The notes under the pieces were generated by a model, which did not search any database, was not told where the DNA came from, and worked only from the letters and a program-made list of their open reading frames with translations. From positions 682,001-746,000 of the forward strand of contig JADJPF010000001.1 in assembly GCA_016713405.1 (NCBI GenBank): a stretch of DNA of 64,000 nucleotides, given 5' to 3'. This stretch comes from Blastocatellia bacterium (lineage in GTDB: Bacteria; Acidobacteriota; Blastocatellia; Chloracidobacteriales; JADJPF01). This document shows positions 19,208 to 27,805 of the stretch, piece after piece; positions within the stretch are counted from its first letter, which is position 1; each line of letters opens with the position of its first letter. The position numbers and the translations under genes were made by a program.

Positions 19208-19395
19208 AGCCAGTAGGGAATGACCACCTAATTCAAAGAAGTTATCTTTAATACTTACGTTTTCTATATTTAATAATTCTGACCAGATATTAACTAAAGC
19301 AACTTGAATTGGAGTAGAAGGAGCTACATAGTTTTGATTATTTTGAGAATATTCAGGAGCAGGTAAAGCCTTACGGTCAACTTTAGCATTAGGTG

Positions 19396-20643
19396 TTAGA
19401 GAGGTATGGATTGTAAATAAACAACTGCTGATGGAACCATATATTCTGGCAATTGCTGTCTAATGTATGTTTGTATTTCTGATGTTGAAGGTAATGTTTC
19501 ATCAGAGTTTTTAGTTACAAGGTATGCTACTAGTTTCTTTTCATCTCTTTTATCTTCCCTTGCTATTACAACTGCCTGTGATACTTCTGGATGTTGGAGC
19601 AGTAAGGTTTCAATTTCACCAAGTTCAATACGAAAACCACGAATTTTAACTTGATGGTCAAGCCTACCAAGAAATTCTATAGTACCATCATCTAACCAAC
19701 GTGCTAAATCTCCTGTTCTATATAACTTGCCTGTTTGAGATTTGCTAAAAGGATTTGCAATAAACTTTTCTGATGTAAGCTCAGGACGTTGGAAATATCC
19801 TCTTACTACTCCTTCTCCTGCTATTAATAGCTCTCCTGCTACTCCTACTGGCACTAATTCTAGTGCTTCATTTACTATGTAAATTTGTGTGTTGGCTATT
19901 GGTTTTCCTATTGTTACTGTATTTAATACTCTATCGTTAGCCTCTACTTTATGTGTGGATGACCAAATGGTTGTTTCTGTTGGCCCATACATATTATGTA
20001 ACTCACCTTTTATTACATTTATCAATTCTTTTGCTAGGCTTGTTGTTAATGCTTCTCCTCCTACCATCATCATTTTTAGTTCTTTTATTGCTTCTTTTGC
20101 TTCTTCTTCTGTTGTTAATACTCTTGCTAATGATGGTGTACATTGTAAATGACTTACTTTATGTCTTTTTATTTGTTCTGTTATTGAATAGTCTGCTTCT
20201 GATAAAGTTGAACTAACAACACCTCTGCTATCAGATTGAATAACAACTTTAAAGCCACGGGATAGAGTCCAAAAGAGTTCAAGGACAGAGATATCAAAGG
20301 AAATACTAGTAACAGCTAACCAAACACCGTCCAAATATTTACCAATTCTTTGCTCCATACCAACAAAGAAATTAATAACATTACGGTGGGAAATCATTAC
20401 TCCTTTAGGCTTACCTGTAGAACCTGATGTATAAATAATATATGCTAAGTTTTTGCTAGTGTTAATATTTACTAGATTTGATGTGCTTTCTTTTTCTATA
20501 TCCTTCCAATCATTATCAATAAAAACAGTATTTCCAATGTATAAAGAAGCAAGAGAAGACAAACTATTTTGAGTGATAAGCACGCTAAGCTGAGCATCAT
20601 CAATCATATAAGAGATTCTATCTTTAGGATAAGAAGAATCCAA
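19396..20643 (-). CDS. NRPS fragment: A5 (glycine-type, without LLM)
   Basis: Adenylation domain from A2/A3 to A9: YTSGSTGKPKGVM, FDISVLELFW, HLQCTPSLARVL, MMMVGGEAL, NMYGPTETTIW, YRTGDLARWL, RGFRIELGEIE, LPEYMVP. The binding-pocket residues read by alignment to GrsA give DILQMGMIWK, a glycine code. Between A4 and A5 it has the short linker STLSEAD instead of the LLM domain. It ends in a stop caused by a 2-base insertion near 19.40 kb (TTAGAGAGGTATGG versus TTAGAGGCATGG at 32.76 kb). Confidence 0.88.
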   Translation of the reverse strand: MDSSYPKDRISYMIDDAQLSVLITQNSLSSLASLYIGNTVFIDNDWKDIEKESTSNLVNINTSKNLAYIIYTSGSTGKPKGVMISHRNVINFFVGMEQRIGKYLDGVWLAVTSISFDISVLELFWTLSRGFKVVIQSDSRGVVSSTLSEADYSITEQIKRHKVSHLQCTPSLARVLTTEEEAKEAIKELKMMMVGGEALTTSLAKELINVIKGELHNMYGPTETTIWSSTHKVEANDRVLNTVTIGKPIANTQIYIVNEALELVPVGVAGELLIAGEGVVRGYFQRPELTSEKFIANPFSKSQTGKLYRTGDLARWLDDGTIEFLGRLDHQVKIRGFRIELGEIETLLLQHPEVSQAVVIAREDKRDEKKLVAYLVTKNSDETLPSTSEIQTYIRQQLPEYMVPSAVVYLQSIPL

Positions 20644-21212
20644 GGAACATAAGCCGCACCTGCTTTAAGAATAGCAAGAAGAGCAATCATCATTTCGCTA
20701 GAGCGTTCTATTAATAAACCTACCCTAGAATTTGATGTCACTCCTAGCTTACGTAAGAAATGAGCTAGTTGGTTAGCTTTCTCATTTAACTCTTTGTAAC
20801 TTAATTGATTGTTTTCAAAGACAATAGCAGTAGAAGAAGGGGATTTAATGACTTGATGTTCAAAGAGTTGATGAATAGTTATTTCCCTATCATAATCACA
20901 ATAAGTATTATTCCAAGTGTAGAGTAATTCTTCTTTTTCTGCTTGAGAGATAAGAGATAATTTAGATATATGTTCTTTTGGATTATTAACTATTGATTCT
21001 AATAGTGTTAAGAAATTATCTGCCATTCTTACTATAGTAGAATGATAAAATAAATCTGTGTTGTATTCAAAAATAGTAAACAAACCAGAATCATTTTCAT
21101 AAGCTTCAAGAGTTAAATCAAATTTGGCAGTTTTATTGTCAACAACCAATGAGGAAAGGGTTATATCCTCTAACTCTATTTTAGGAACAAAAGCATTTTG
21201 AAGAATAAGCAT
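20604..21212 (-). CDS. NRPS fragment: end of C5 and start of A5
   Basis: Contains the last part of C5 (MLILQNAFVPKIELEDITL, a substrate-channel region) and A1/A2 of A5 (ELSYKELNEKANQLA-like, LKAGAAYVP). The apparent start at 21212 is an internal Met downstream of a shortened homopolymer (5 A on the plus strand, 6 in intact copies). The 3' end is created by AA in place of AAA at about 20.64 kb. It joins the fragments on either side. Confidence 0.8.
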   Translation of the reverse strand: MLILQNAFVPKIELEDITLSSLVVDNKTAKFDLTLEAYENDSGLFTIFEYNTDLFYHSTIVRMADNFLTLLESIVNNPKEHISKLSLISQAEKEELLYTWNNTYCDYDREITIHQLFEHQVIKSPSSTAIVFENNQLSYKELNEKANQLAHFLRKLGVTSNSRVGLLIERSSEMMIALLAILKAGAAYVPWILLILKIESLI

Positions 21213-24200
21213 GACTTGGAAAAAGGGCTACGACTTAAATCGCGCTCAGGTTGAAGCTTTTCAACTAGAGCTTCAAAAGGAATATCTTGATTAGAATAAG
21301 CACCTAGGGTGACATCTTTAACTCTAGCAAGAAGTTGCTCAAAAGTAGGATTAGAAGATAAATCAGAACGCATAACCAAAGTGTTAATAAAAACACCAAT
21401 AAGGTTTTCTATGTCAGGATGATTACGGTTAGCAATAGGACTACCAACCAAAATATCTTCACTTCCGCTGTATCGATAAAGAAGAGTTTGAAAGGCAGCC
21501 AACAATGTCATAAACAAAGTTGCAGAATTGTTTCTTGATAGCTGTTGTATTTCTTTTAATAACTTACTAGGTAATACTTTAAGAAATCTTCTACCAGCAA
21601 AAGTCTGGATAGGTGGATGAGGTTTATCTATAGGTAGTTGTAAGGGGGATAATTTACCAACTAACTTTTCTTTCCAATAAGCAAGTTGTTTTTCAAAAAC
21701 TTCACCTTGCATCCATTGACGTTGCCAATAAGCATAATCTGCATATTGTATTGGCAGTTTTGCGAGTTCTGGAGTTTTATTTTCTGTGTATGATTGATAA
21801 AGTGTTGCTATTTCTTTTACAAATACTCCAAATGACCATCCATCCCAAACAGTGTGGGACAATACTAGTAACAAAATATGGTGATGAGGATTTATCTTTA
21901 TCAGAGAGGCTCTTAGCAATAAATCTTCTGATAAATTAAAAAGTTTTTGGCCTTCTTTAATAAATAATTCTTCAAGTTCTTCTTCAAGTCTGGCTTTATT
22001 GGTATTTTCTAAATTAATTTGAGAAAGTTCTAAAACACGGTTTTTAGCAATAATTTGGACAGGATTACCATTAACAAAAGCAAAGTTTGTTCTTAAAGCT
22101 TCATGTCTTTCAATTATTTGGTTTAAGCTTTCCTCTAATGCTAAAAAGTTTAGTGAGCCTTTTATTTCTATTGCTAATCTATCATTATAAGCAGCATTAT
22201 CTGGCTCAAGTTGGCTTAAAAACCATAATCTTTCTTGAGTAAATGATAAAGGTAAATCAATATCACGAGGTAAAATAGTAATTGTTTGTTCTGATGTTAG
22301 TGTTGTTTTGGAAAGTTCTATTAATTGTGCTAACTGCGCAATTGTTGGAGATTCTAGTAATTTACGTAAAGATATTTCACCTACAAAATTATTTCGTATT
22401 TTTGTAAAAAGTTGCATAGCTAATATGGAATGTCCACCTAGCTCAAAGAAACTATCGTTTATTCCAACTTTTTCTACTCCTAAAACTTCTTTCCATATCT
22501 CAGCTAATGCTAGTTCTGTTGGAGTAGAAGGAGCAACATAAGCTTGATCACTACGGGAATATTCAGGGGCAGGTAGAGCTTTACGGTCAACTTTACCATT
22601 AGGTGTTAATGGAAGTTTTTCAAGTACAACTATAGCGGACGGCAACATGTACTCTGGTAGTTTTTCTTTTAATGTTGTTTTTACTTCAGTTATTACTTGA
22701 TGTGCTAAATGACGTTGAAATGGCTTATTACTATAACTAGTCAAAGGTTTTATTTCTTTTATTGAACAAGGAAAATCTATTACTAAACTATTAGTAATAT
22801 TTTTAGAACTTAAAAATGCATGGTAAAAAGCTTCATTATTTGAACCAACTAAACTAAGCTCAACATCATAAGAGCAACTTTGACCTAGCTGCCAAAGTTC
22901 TTCAGGGTTTATTGCTAATTTTGATGTTGATGTTAATTTTGCTTCTAAATCAGTTATTGTTTCTAACTGATGAGGACTACTTAGTATCTGTCTCATCATT
23001 ATTTCTTTATTTATTTTGGCATTAAAAATATTTTTTATTGCTAATGTTTCAGGCTTTTCTTCTTTTAATTTTCTTTCTAGCTCAAGTAAGGAAAAAGGTT
23101 CTTGTTGCCAATCTAGCCAGTTAACACCTTCTTTTATGGGCTTTAAATCTGTGTATAAAATTACATCATACCTAAATAAAGTTACTTCATTATGGCTAAC
23201 ACCTCGTTTAGGTAAAATTTTTATCTGTTTAATTTCAGGCAATAATTCTTTTAATGCTAAAAAGAATTCAGGACTTATAGTTAACTCTTCTTCATTTGTA
23301 ATCTGTTTTTCTAAACGCTGTTTTAGCTGAGAGAGAGTTAAATTTTTAGAGGCTTGATAGTATTGAACAGATAAGTGAAAAAGATCTAATAACAAGAAAT
23401 TTCTAATATCTCCTAAAAAAATCTTTCCTTGAGGTTTTAAGGTTTTTATAGCTTCTTTTATTACATTAAAAAAATATTCTATTGATGGGAAATATTGAGC
23501 TACAGAGTTAATTACTACTAAATCAAAACTATTTTTAGGAATTTCACTAAAATCATTTGCAGGTTTTTTATATAAGCTGACCTGCGGAAGTGTTGAAGAA
23601 TGTTGTTTAATATAATTTATTGATGAATCGTGAATATCTGTTCCCAAATAATAGGAGCATTGAGGCGCGATTCTAAAAAGTAATAAGCCTGTGCCACAAC
23701 CTATTTCTAATACGTGACTAGGGTTTAAGTCTAAAATTCTTTTTGTTGTATGTTCAACCCACTCTTTCATCTCATTTTCAGGGATAGGCTGACTAGTATA
23801 GCTACTATTCCAACCAGCAATGTTAAAAGTGGGATCTGTAGGTGTAGCTTGGCGGTAAATTTCGTCCCAAATGGTTTGCCATTGTGAAACATGTGTTGAC
23901 GAAAAATTATCTAAATTATCATTTTGATGATCTGAATTAATCCTTAAATAGGCAACAATCTCTTTATTATCACCCTTATCTTGACGGGCAATTACAACGC
24001 TTTCTTTTACTGCGGGGTGTTGGAGCAATAAAGTTTCAATTTCACCAAGTTCAATACGAAAACCACGAATTTTAACTTGATGGTCAAGCCTACCAAGAAA
24101 TTCTATAGTACCATCATCTAACCAACGTGCTAAATCTCCTGTTCTATATAACTTGTCTGTTTGGGATTTGCTAAAAGGATTTGCAATAAACTTTTCTTCT

Positions 24201-27200
24201 GTAAGTTCAGGACGTTGGAAATATCCTTTTACTACTCCTTCTCCTGCTATTAATAGCTCTCCTGCTACTCCTACTGGCACTAGTTCTAGTGCTTCATTTA
24301 CTATGTAAATTTGTGTGTTTGCTATTGGTTTTCCTATTGTTACTGTGTTTAGTATTCTATCGTTAGCCTCTACTTTATGTGTGGATGACCAAATAGTTGT
24401 TTCTGTTGGCCCATACATATTATGTAACTCACCTTTTATTACATTTATCAATTCTTTGGCTAGGCTTGTTGTTAATGCTTCTCCTCCTACCATCATCATT
24501 TTTAACTCTTTTATTGCTTCTTTTGCTTCTTCTTCTGTTGTTAATACTCTTGCTAATGATGGTGTACATTGTAAATGACTTACTTTATGTCTCTTTATTT
24601 GTTCTGTTATTGAATAGCCTAAGGAAGTAGAGTTAGTTAATAATCTAACTTGGTCAAGATAGCTTAAGCCTTCCATAACATGTTGGTAAGAAATACCAAA
24701 ATCTATTAAACAGGCTACTTCATCTACTCCTATTTCTTTTAGTTTTTCTACTATTTGAACACAAGTTTCTACATTACCTAAAAGCCCACTTGTATCAAAA
24801 TAACGCTCAAAGGCGTGTTCTAAGAGTGCATCTAAATCATCTTTAGTAAAATTTTCTGCATCAATGTTTACACCTAAGCTTTTTCCTAGATTTCTTATTA
24901 AATCTAAAGAAGTGCGTAAATAATTAATAAAGGGTTTACGAACTCGTTCTTTTGCTTCTTTTGAATCTTTTCCTACATAAGTATGTACCATTAAGCTAAC
25001 ATAGCCATCACCGGGATAGCCTTTATTTTGCCAAGCTTGACGATAGATTTTGATTTTTTCACTAAGTTCTTCAATACTTTGGCCTAACAAGTTGGTGAGT
25101 AAATTAGCCCCAACTTCGCCAGCTAGTTGAAAAGTGGAAGGGCTACCAGCAGCAGTTACCCAAACAGGTAACTCTTTTTGTATGGGTTTAGGAAGAATTC
25201 TTATAGCAACATTATTACCAGCCCCACCCTTAAAGCTTATTGCTTCACCTCGCCATAGCTTACGAACCGTTTCTATATCACGAAACATAATATCTCTACG
25301 GTTAGAGTAATTATCAGGAGCAAAGACAAAATCATCCGCATGCCATCCAGATGCAAAAGATAGTCCTACTCTTCCTTTAGACAAGTTATCTATAACTGAC
25401 CATTCTTCAGTCACCCTTACAGGGCTATTTAGAGGTAGAACTACGCTCCCTGCTCTTATTTGAATATTGCTAGTAATGGTACTAATAGCAGATCCAACAA
25501 CAGCGGGGCTTGGATAAAGTCCTCCAAAAGTATGAAAATGACGTTCAGGAGTCCAAACAGCAGAAAAATTATGCTCATCAGCAAATTTTGCTCCATCTAT
25601 TAAAAGTTTATACTTATCATTTGGATTTTCTGTTGAGTCATCACTTGCAAAATAGAAGAGGCTAAAATCCATCTTCTTTGAGCTATTTTTTCTAGTTTTC
25701 TCTAAACTAACAACACCTCTGCTATCAGATTGAATAACAACTTTGAAGCCACGGGATAGAGTCCAAAAGAGTTCAAGGACAGAAATATCAAAGGAAATAC
25801 TAGTAACAGCTAACCAAACACCATCCTGATATTTACCAATTCTTTGCTCCATACCAACAAAGAAATTAATAACATTACGGTGGGAAATCATAACTCCTTT
25901 AGGCTTACCTGTAGAACCTGATGTATAAATAATATATGCTAAGTTTTCGCTAGTGTTAATATTTACTAGATTTGATGTGCTTTCTTTTTCTATATCCTTC
26001 CAATCATTATCAATAAAAACAGTATTTCCAATGTATAAAGAAGCAAGAGAAGACAAACTATCTTGAGTGATAAGCACGCTAAGCTGAGCATCATCAATCA
26101 TATAAGAGATTCTATCTTTAGGATAAGAAGAATCCAAAGGAACATAAGCCGCGCCTGCTTTAAGAATAGCAAGAAGAGCAATCATCATTTCGCTAGAACG
26201 ATCTATTAATAAACCTACCCTAGAATCTGCTGTTACTCCTAGCTTACGTAAGAAATGAGCTAGTTGGTTAGCTTTCTCATTTAACTCTTTGTAACTTAAC
26301 TCTTTATCTTCAAAGATAATAGCAGTAGAAGAAGGGGATTTAATGACTTGATGTTCAAAGAGTTGATGAATAGTTATTTCTCTATCATAATCACAATAAG
26401 TATTATTCCATGTGTAGAGTAATTCTTCTTTTTCTGCTTGTGACATTAAAGAAACTTGAGACAATAACTGATTTGGGTTTAGCGTTATTTCTCTTAAGAT
26501 AGTTTTTAAGTGTTCTAAAATCTGATTAATGGCTTTAGGCTCAAAGCGAGAACTATCATAAATTATCCGAATTAAAATTTGTTCTGCTGGAAAAATTTGG
26601 ACTGTAATAGGAAGGTTTGTTCTTTCAATAACTTTAGGGTTTCTTAAACTTAAAGCTCCTTTGTATTCCTGTAATGAAAAATCTATAGGGTAATTTTCAT
26701 ATACTAAAATAGTATCAAAAAGGCTTTGACCTCGCTCTATTTGACTCCAAGTTTGAACTTCAGATAAGGGGCTATATTCATACTCCCTTATAGCTATTAA
26801 TTGCTCATGTAACTGTTTTAAGTAGTCTGTTAAATATTGTGATTTATTAATTTTTATACGTACTGGCAACGTATTAATAAATAGACCTATCATCTTATCA
26901 GTATCTTTAAGGCTGGTAGGTCGACCAGAAACAACAGAACCATAAACTATATCTGATTCATTACTATAGTGATTAAGTAGTAACCCCCAAGCTCCTTGAA
27001 TTAGTACATTCATAGGGAGTTGGTATTGTTTAGCACAAGTTTGTAAGTTTGTAGTTTGGTCTTTAGATAAAAGAGATTCTTCCTGATTATAGTTAACTTC
27101 TTGTTTTGATGTTGTTGACAAGGTGTTTTCTATAGAAAGTTTTGTAGGAGTAGTAAAGCCTAACAATAAATTAGACCAAAACTGTTTTGCTTTCTCTAAA

Positions 27201-27805
27201 TTCTGTTTATCCAACCAATCTATATAAGAGCGATAATTTGGCAGATAAGGAAGATTTATTTTTTGGCCTTTATTAAGAGATTCATATATAAGAAACAACT
27301 GTTCAAGGACTATAGGAATAGACCAACCATCTAAAATTATGTGATGGTGACTCCAAATGAACCTATATTTTTTTATACCCATTTGAATTAGTGTTAAACG
27401 CATCAAAGGAGCTTTAGAAAGGTTAAAACTCTTATTACGGTCTTCTGCTAAGTAGACTAAAAGGCGGTCTTTTTGTTCATCAGTAGAAAAAGCTTGCCAA
27501 TCTTCTTGTTTTATAGATATTTTGACTTGTTTATAAACAACTTGAAGTGGTTTTTTTCGATTTTCCCAAATAAATACGGTGCGAAGAATTGGATGGATAT
27601 TAACAAGTTCTTGCCAAACTTGTTCAAAAATTTCAATGTTAAGTTCACCCTCAATATCGCAACTAAATTGTTGAAAATATTCTCCAGAACCTTTTGCATA
27701 AACGCTATGAAAAAGCATTCCTTGTTGCATAGGAGAAAGTGCATAAATATCTTCTATATTAGCTTTTGTAGTTTTAGGGTTTTTAGTTGGTAGACTCATC
27801 TTCAT
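21176..27805 (-). CDS. NRPS, module M4 C-A(LLM,MT)-PCP and most of C5
   Basis: Start chosen at ATG 27805 (MKMSLPTKNPK) behind GAGGAAG. An upstream ATG at 27844 lies inside the previous frame. Order: C4 (HHHIILDGWS, 27.76-26.46 kb), A4-module adenylation from 26.4 kb with A1-A4, an LLM domain (25.67-24.64 kb), A5-A8 (to 24.06 kb), a SAM methyltransferase domain with VLEIGCGTGLLLF (23.9-22.75 kb), A9-A10 (22.65 kb), PCP4 (GGHSI, 22.4 kb) and C5 (SHTVWDGWS). The methyltransferase sits between A8 and A9, the usual place for N-methylation. The pocket code is DILQMGMIWK (glycine). M4 therefore predicts an oxidised N-methylglycine. The frame is lost at 21.21 kb in a poly-A tract within C5. Confidence 0.92.
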   Translation of the reverse strand: MKMSLPTKNPKTTKANIEDIYALSPMQQGMLFHSVYAKGSGEYFQQFSCDIEGELNIEIFEQVWQELVNIHPILRTVFIWENRKKPLQVVYKQVKISIKQEDWQAFSTDEQKDRLLVYLAEDRNKSFNLSKAPLMRLTLIQMGIKKYRFIWSHHHIILDGWSIPIVLEQLFLIYESLNKGQKINLPYLPNYRSYIDWLDKQNLEKAKQFWSNLLLGFTTPTKLSIENTLSTTSKQEVNYNQEESLLSKDQTTNLQTCAKQYQLPMNVLIQGAWGLLLNHYSNESDIVYGSVVSGRPTSLKDTDKMIGLFINTLPVRIKINKSQYLTDYLKQLHEQLIAIREYEYSPLSEVQTWSQIERGQSLFDTILVYENYPIDFSLQEYKGALSLRNPKVIERTNLPITVQIFPAEQILIRIIYDSSRFEPKAINQILEHLKTILREITLNPNQLLSQVSLMSQAEKEELLYTWNNTYCDYDREITIHQLFEHQVIKSPSSTAIIFEDKELSYKELNEKANQLAHFLRKLGVTADSRVGLLIDRSSEMMIALLAILKAGAAYVPLDSSYPKDRISYMIDDAQLSVLITQDSLSSLASLYIGNTVFIDNDWKDIEKESTSNLVNINTSENLAYIIYTSGSTGKPKGVMISHRNVINFFVGMEQRIGKYQDGVWLAVTSISFDISVLELFWTLSRGFKVVIQSDSRGVVSLEKTRKNSSKKMDFSLFYFASDDSTENPNDKYKLLIDGAKFADEHNFSAVWTPERHFHTFGGLYPSPAVVGSAISTITSNIQIRAGSVVLPLNSPVRVTEEWSVIDNLSKGRVGLSFASGWHADDFVFAPDNYSNRRDIMFRDIETVRKLWRGEAISFKGGAGNNVAIRILPKPIQKELPVWVTAAGSPSTFQLAGEVGANLLTNLLGQSIEELSEKIKIYRQAWQNKGYPGDGYVSLMVHTYVGKDSKEAKERVRKPFINYLRTSLDLIRNLGKSLGVNIDAENFTKDDLDALLEHAFERYFDTSGLLGNVETCVQIVEKLKEIGVDEVACLIDFGISYQHVMEGLSYLDQVRLLTNSTSLGYSITEQIKRHKVSHLQCTPSLARVLTTEEEAKEAIKELKMMMVGGEALTTSLAKELINVIKGELHNMYGPTETTIWSSTHKVEANDRILNTVTIGKPIANTQIYIVNEALELVPVGVAGELLIAGEGVVKGYFQRPELTEEKFIANPFSKSQTDKLYRTGDLARWLDDGTIEFLGRLDHQVKIRGFRIELGEIETLLLQHPAVKESVVIARQDKGDNKEIVAYLRINSDHQNDNLDNFSSTHVSQWQTIWDEIYRQATPTDPTFNIAGWNSSYTSQPIPENEMKEWVEHTTKRILDLNPSHVLEIGCGTGLLLFRIAPQCSYYLGTDIHDSSINYIKQHSSTLPQVSLYKKPANDFSEIPKNSFDLVVINSVAQYFPSIEYFFNVIKEAIKTLKPQGKIFLGDIRNFLLLDLFHLSVQYYQASKNLTLSQLKQRLEKQITNEEELTISPEFFLALKELLPEIKQIKILPKRGVSHNEVTLFRYDVILYTDLKPIKEGVNWLDWQQEPFSLLELERKLKEEKPETLAIKNIFNAKINKEIMMRQILSSPHQLETITDLEAKLTSTSKLAINPEELWQLGQSCSYDVELSLVGSNNEAFYHAFLSSKNITNSLVIDFPCSIKEIKPLTSYSNKPFQRHLAHQVITEVKTTLKEKLPEYMLPSAIVVLEKLPLTPNGKVDRKALPAPEYSRSDQAYVAPSTPTELALAEIWKEVLGVEKVGINDSFFELGGHSILAMQLFTKIRNNFVGEISLRKLLESPTIAQLAQLIELSKTTLTSEQTITILPRDIDLPLSFTQERLWFLSQLEPDNAAYNDRLAIEIKGSLNFLALEESLNQIIERHEALRTNFAFVNGNPVQIIAKNRVLELSQINLENTNKARLEEELEELFIKEGQKLFNLSEDLLLRASLIKINPHHHILLLVLSHTVWDGWSFGVFVKEIATLYQSYTENKTPELAKLPIQYADYAYWQRQWMQGEVFEKQLAYWKEKLVGKLSPLQLPIDKPHPPIQTFAGRRFLKVLPSKLLKEIQQLSRNNSATLFMTLLAAFQTLLYRYSGSEDILVGSPIANRNHPDIENLIGVFINTLVMRSDLSSNPTFEQLLARVKDVTLGAYSNQDIPFEALVEKLQPERDLSRSPFSKSCLFFKMLLFLK
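24015..26440. repeat. third copy of the A(LLM) unit, in M4
   Basis: Nearly identical to the A6 region (about 15.3-17.7 kb, offset about 8.7 kb), including the LLM domain, from SQAEKEELLYTWNN in the C-A linker to just past A8. Flanking C4, methyltransferase and PCP4 are not shared. The LLM parts differ in one patch (HTFGGLYPSPAVVGSAIS versus HAFGGLYPNPAVASSAVA). Confidence 0.8.

Larger units (their letters stand above)
15331..21762. repeat. large direct repeat, left copy (C5 C-lobe to A6 core 8)
   Basis: Pairs with 29767-35131 at an offset of about 13.37 kb, with only scattered single-base differences by eye. This copy is about 1.07 kb longer because A6 carries the LLM insert. Edges fall in conserved motifs: YADYAYWQRQ of the condensation domain at one end and RGFRIELGEIE of the adenylation domain at the other. 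Confidence 0.85.
6180..27805 (-). other. reconstructed NRPS gene 2 (modules M4-M8 plus R domain)
   Basis: The whole span is best read as one gene of about 7,200 codons. It starts at ATG 27805 (GAGGAAG just upstream, 23 bp overlap with the gene before) and ends at TAA 6180. It is broken in this sequence near 21.21, 20.64, 19.40, 17.62, 16.98 and 15.97 kb. Comparison with the parallel repeat copies shows that each break is a small indel inside a domain, so none is a gene boundary. Order: C-A(LLM,MT)-PCP, C-A-PCP, C-A(LLM)-PCP, C-A-PCP, C-A(LLM)-PCP-R. Confidence 0.75.

Noticed and set aside
22308..22541. Plus-strand frames opposite the NRPS and PKS genes (for example also 23016-23330, 42522-42809 and 43470-43784)
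   Set aside because: They mirror conserved domains on the minus strand and show no independent coding features.
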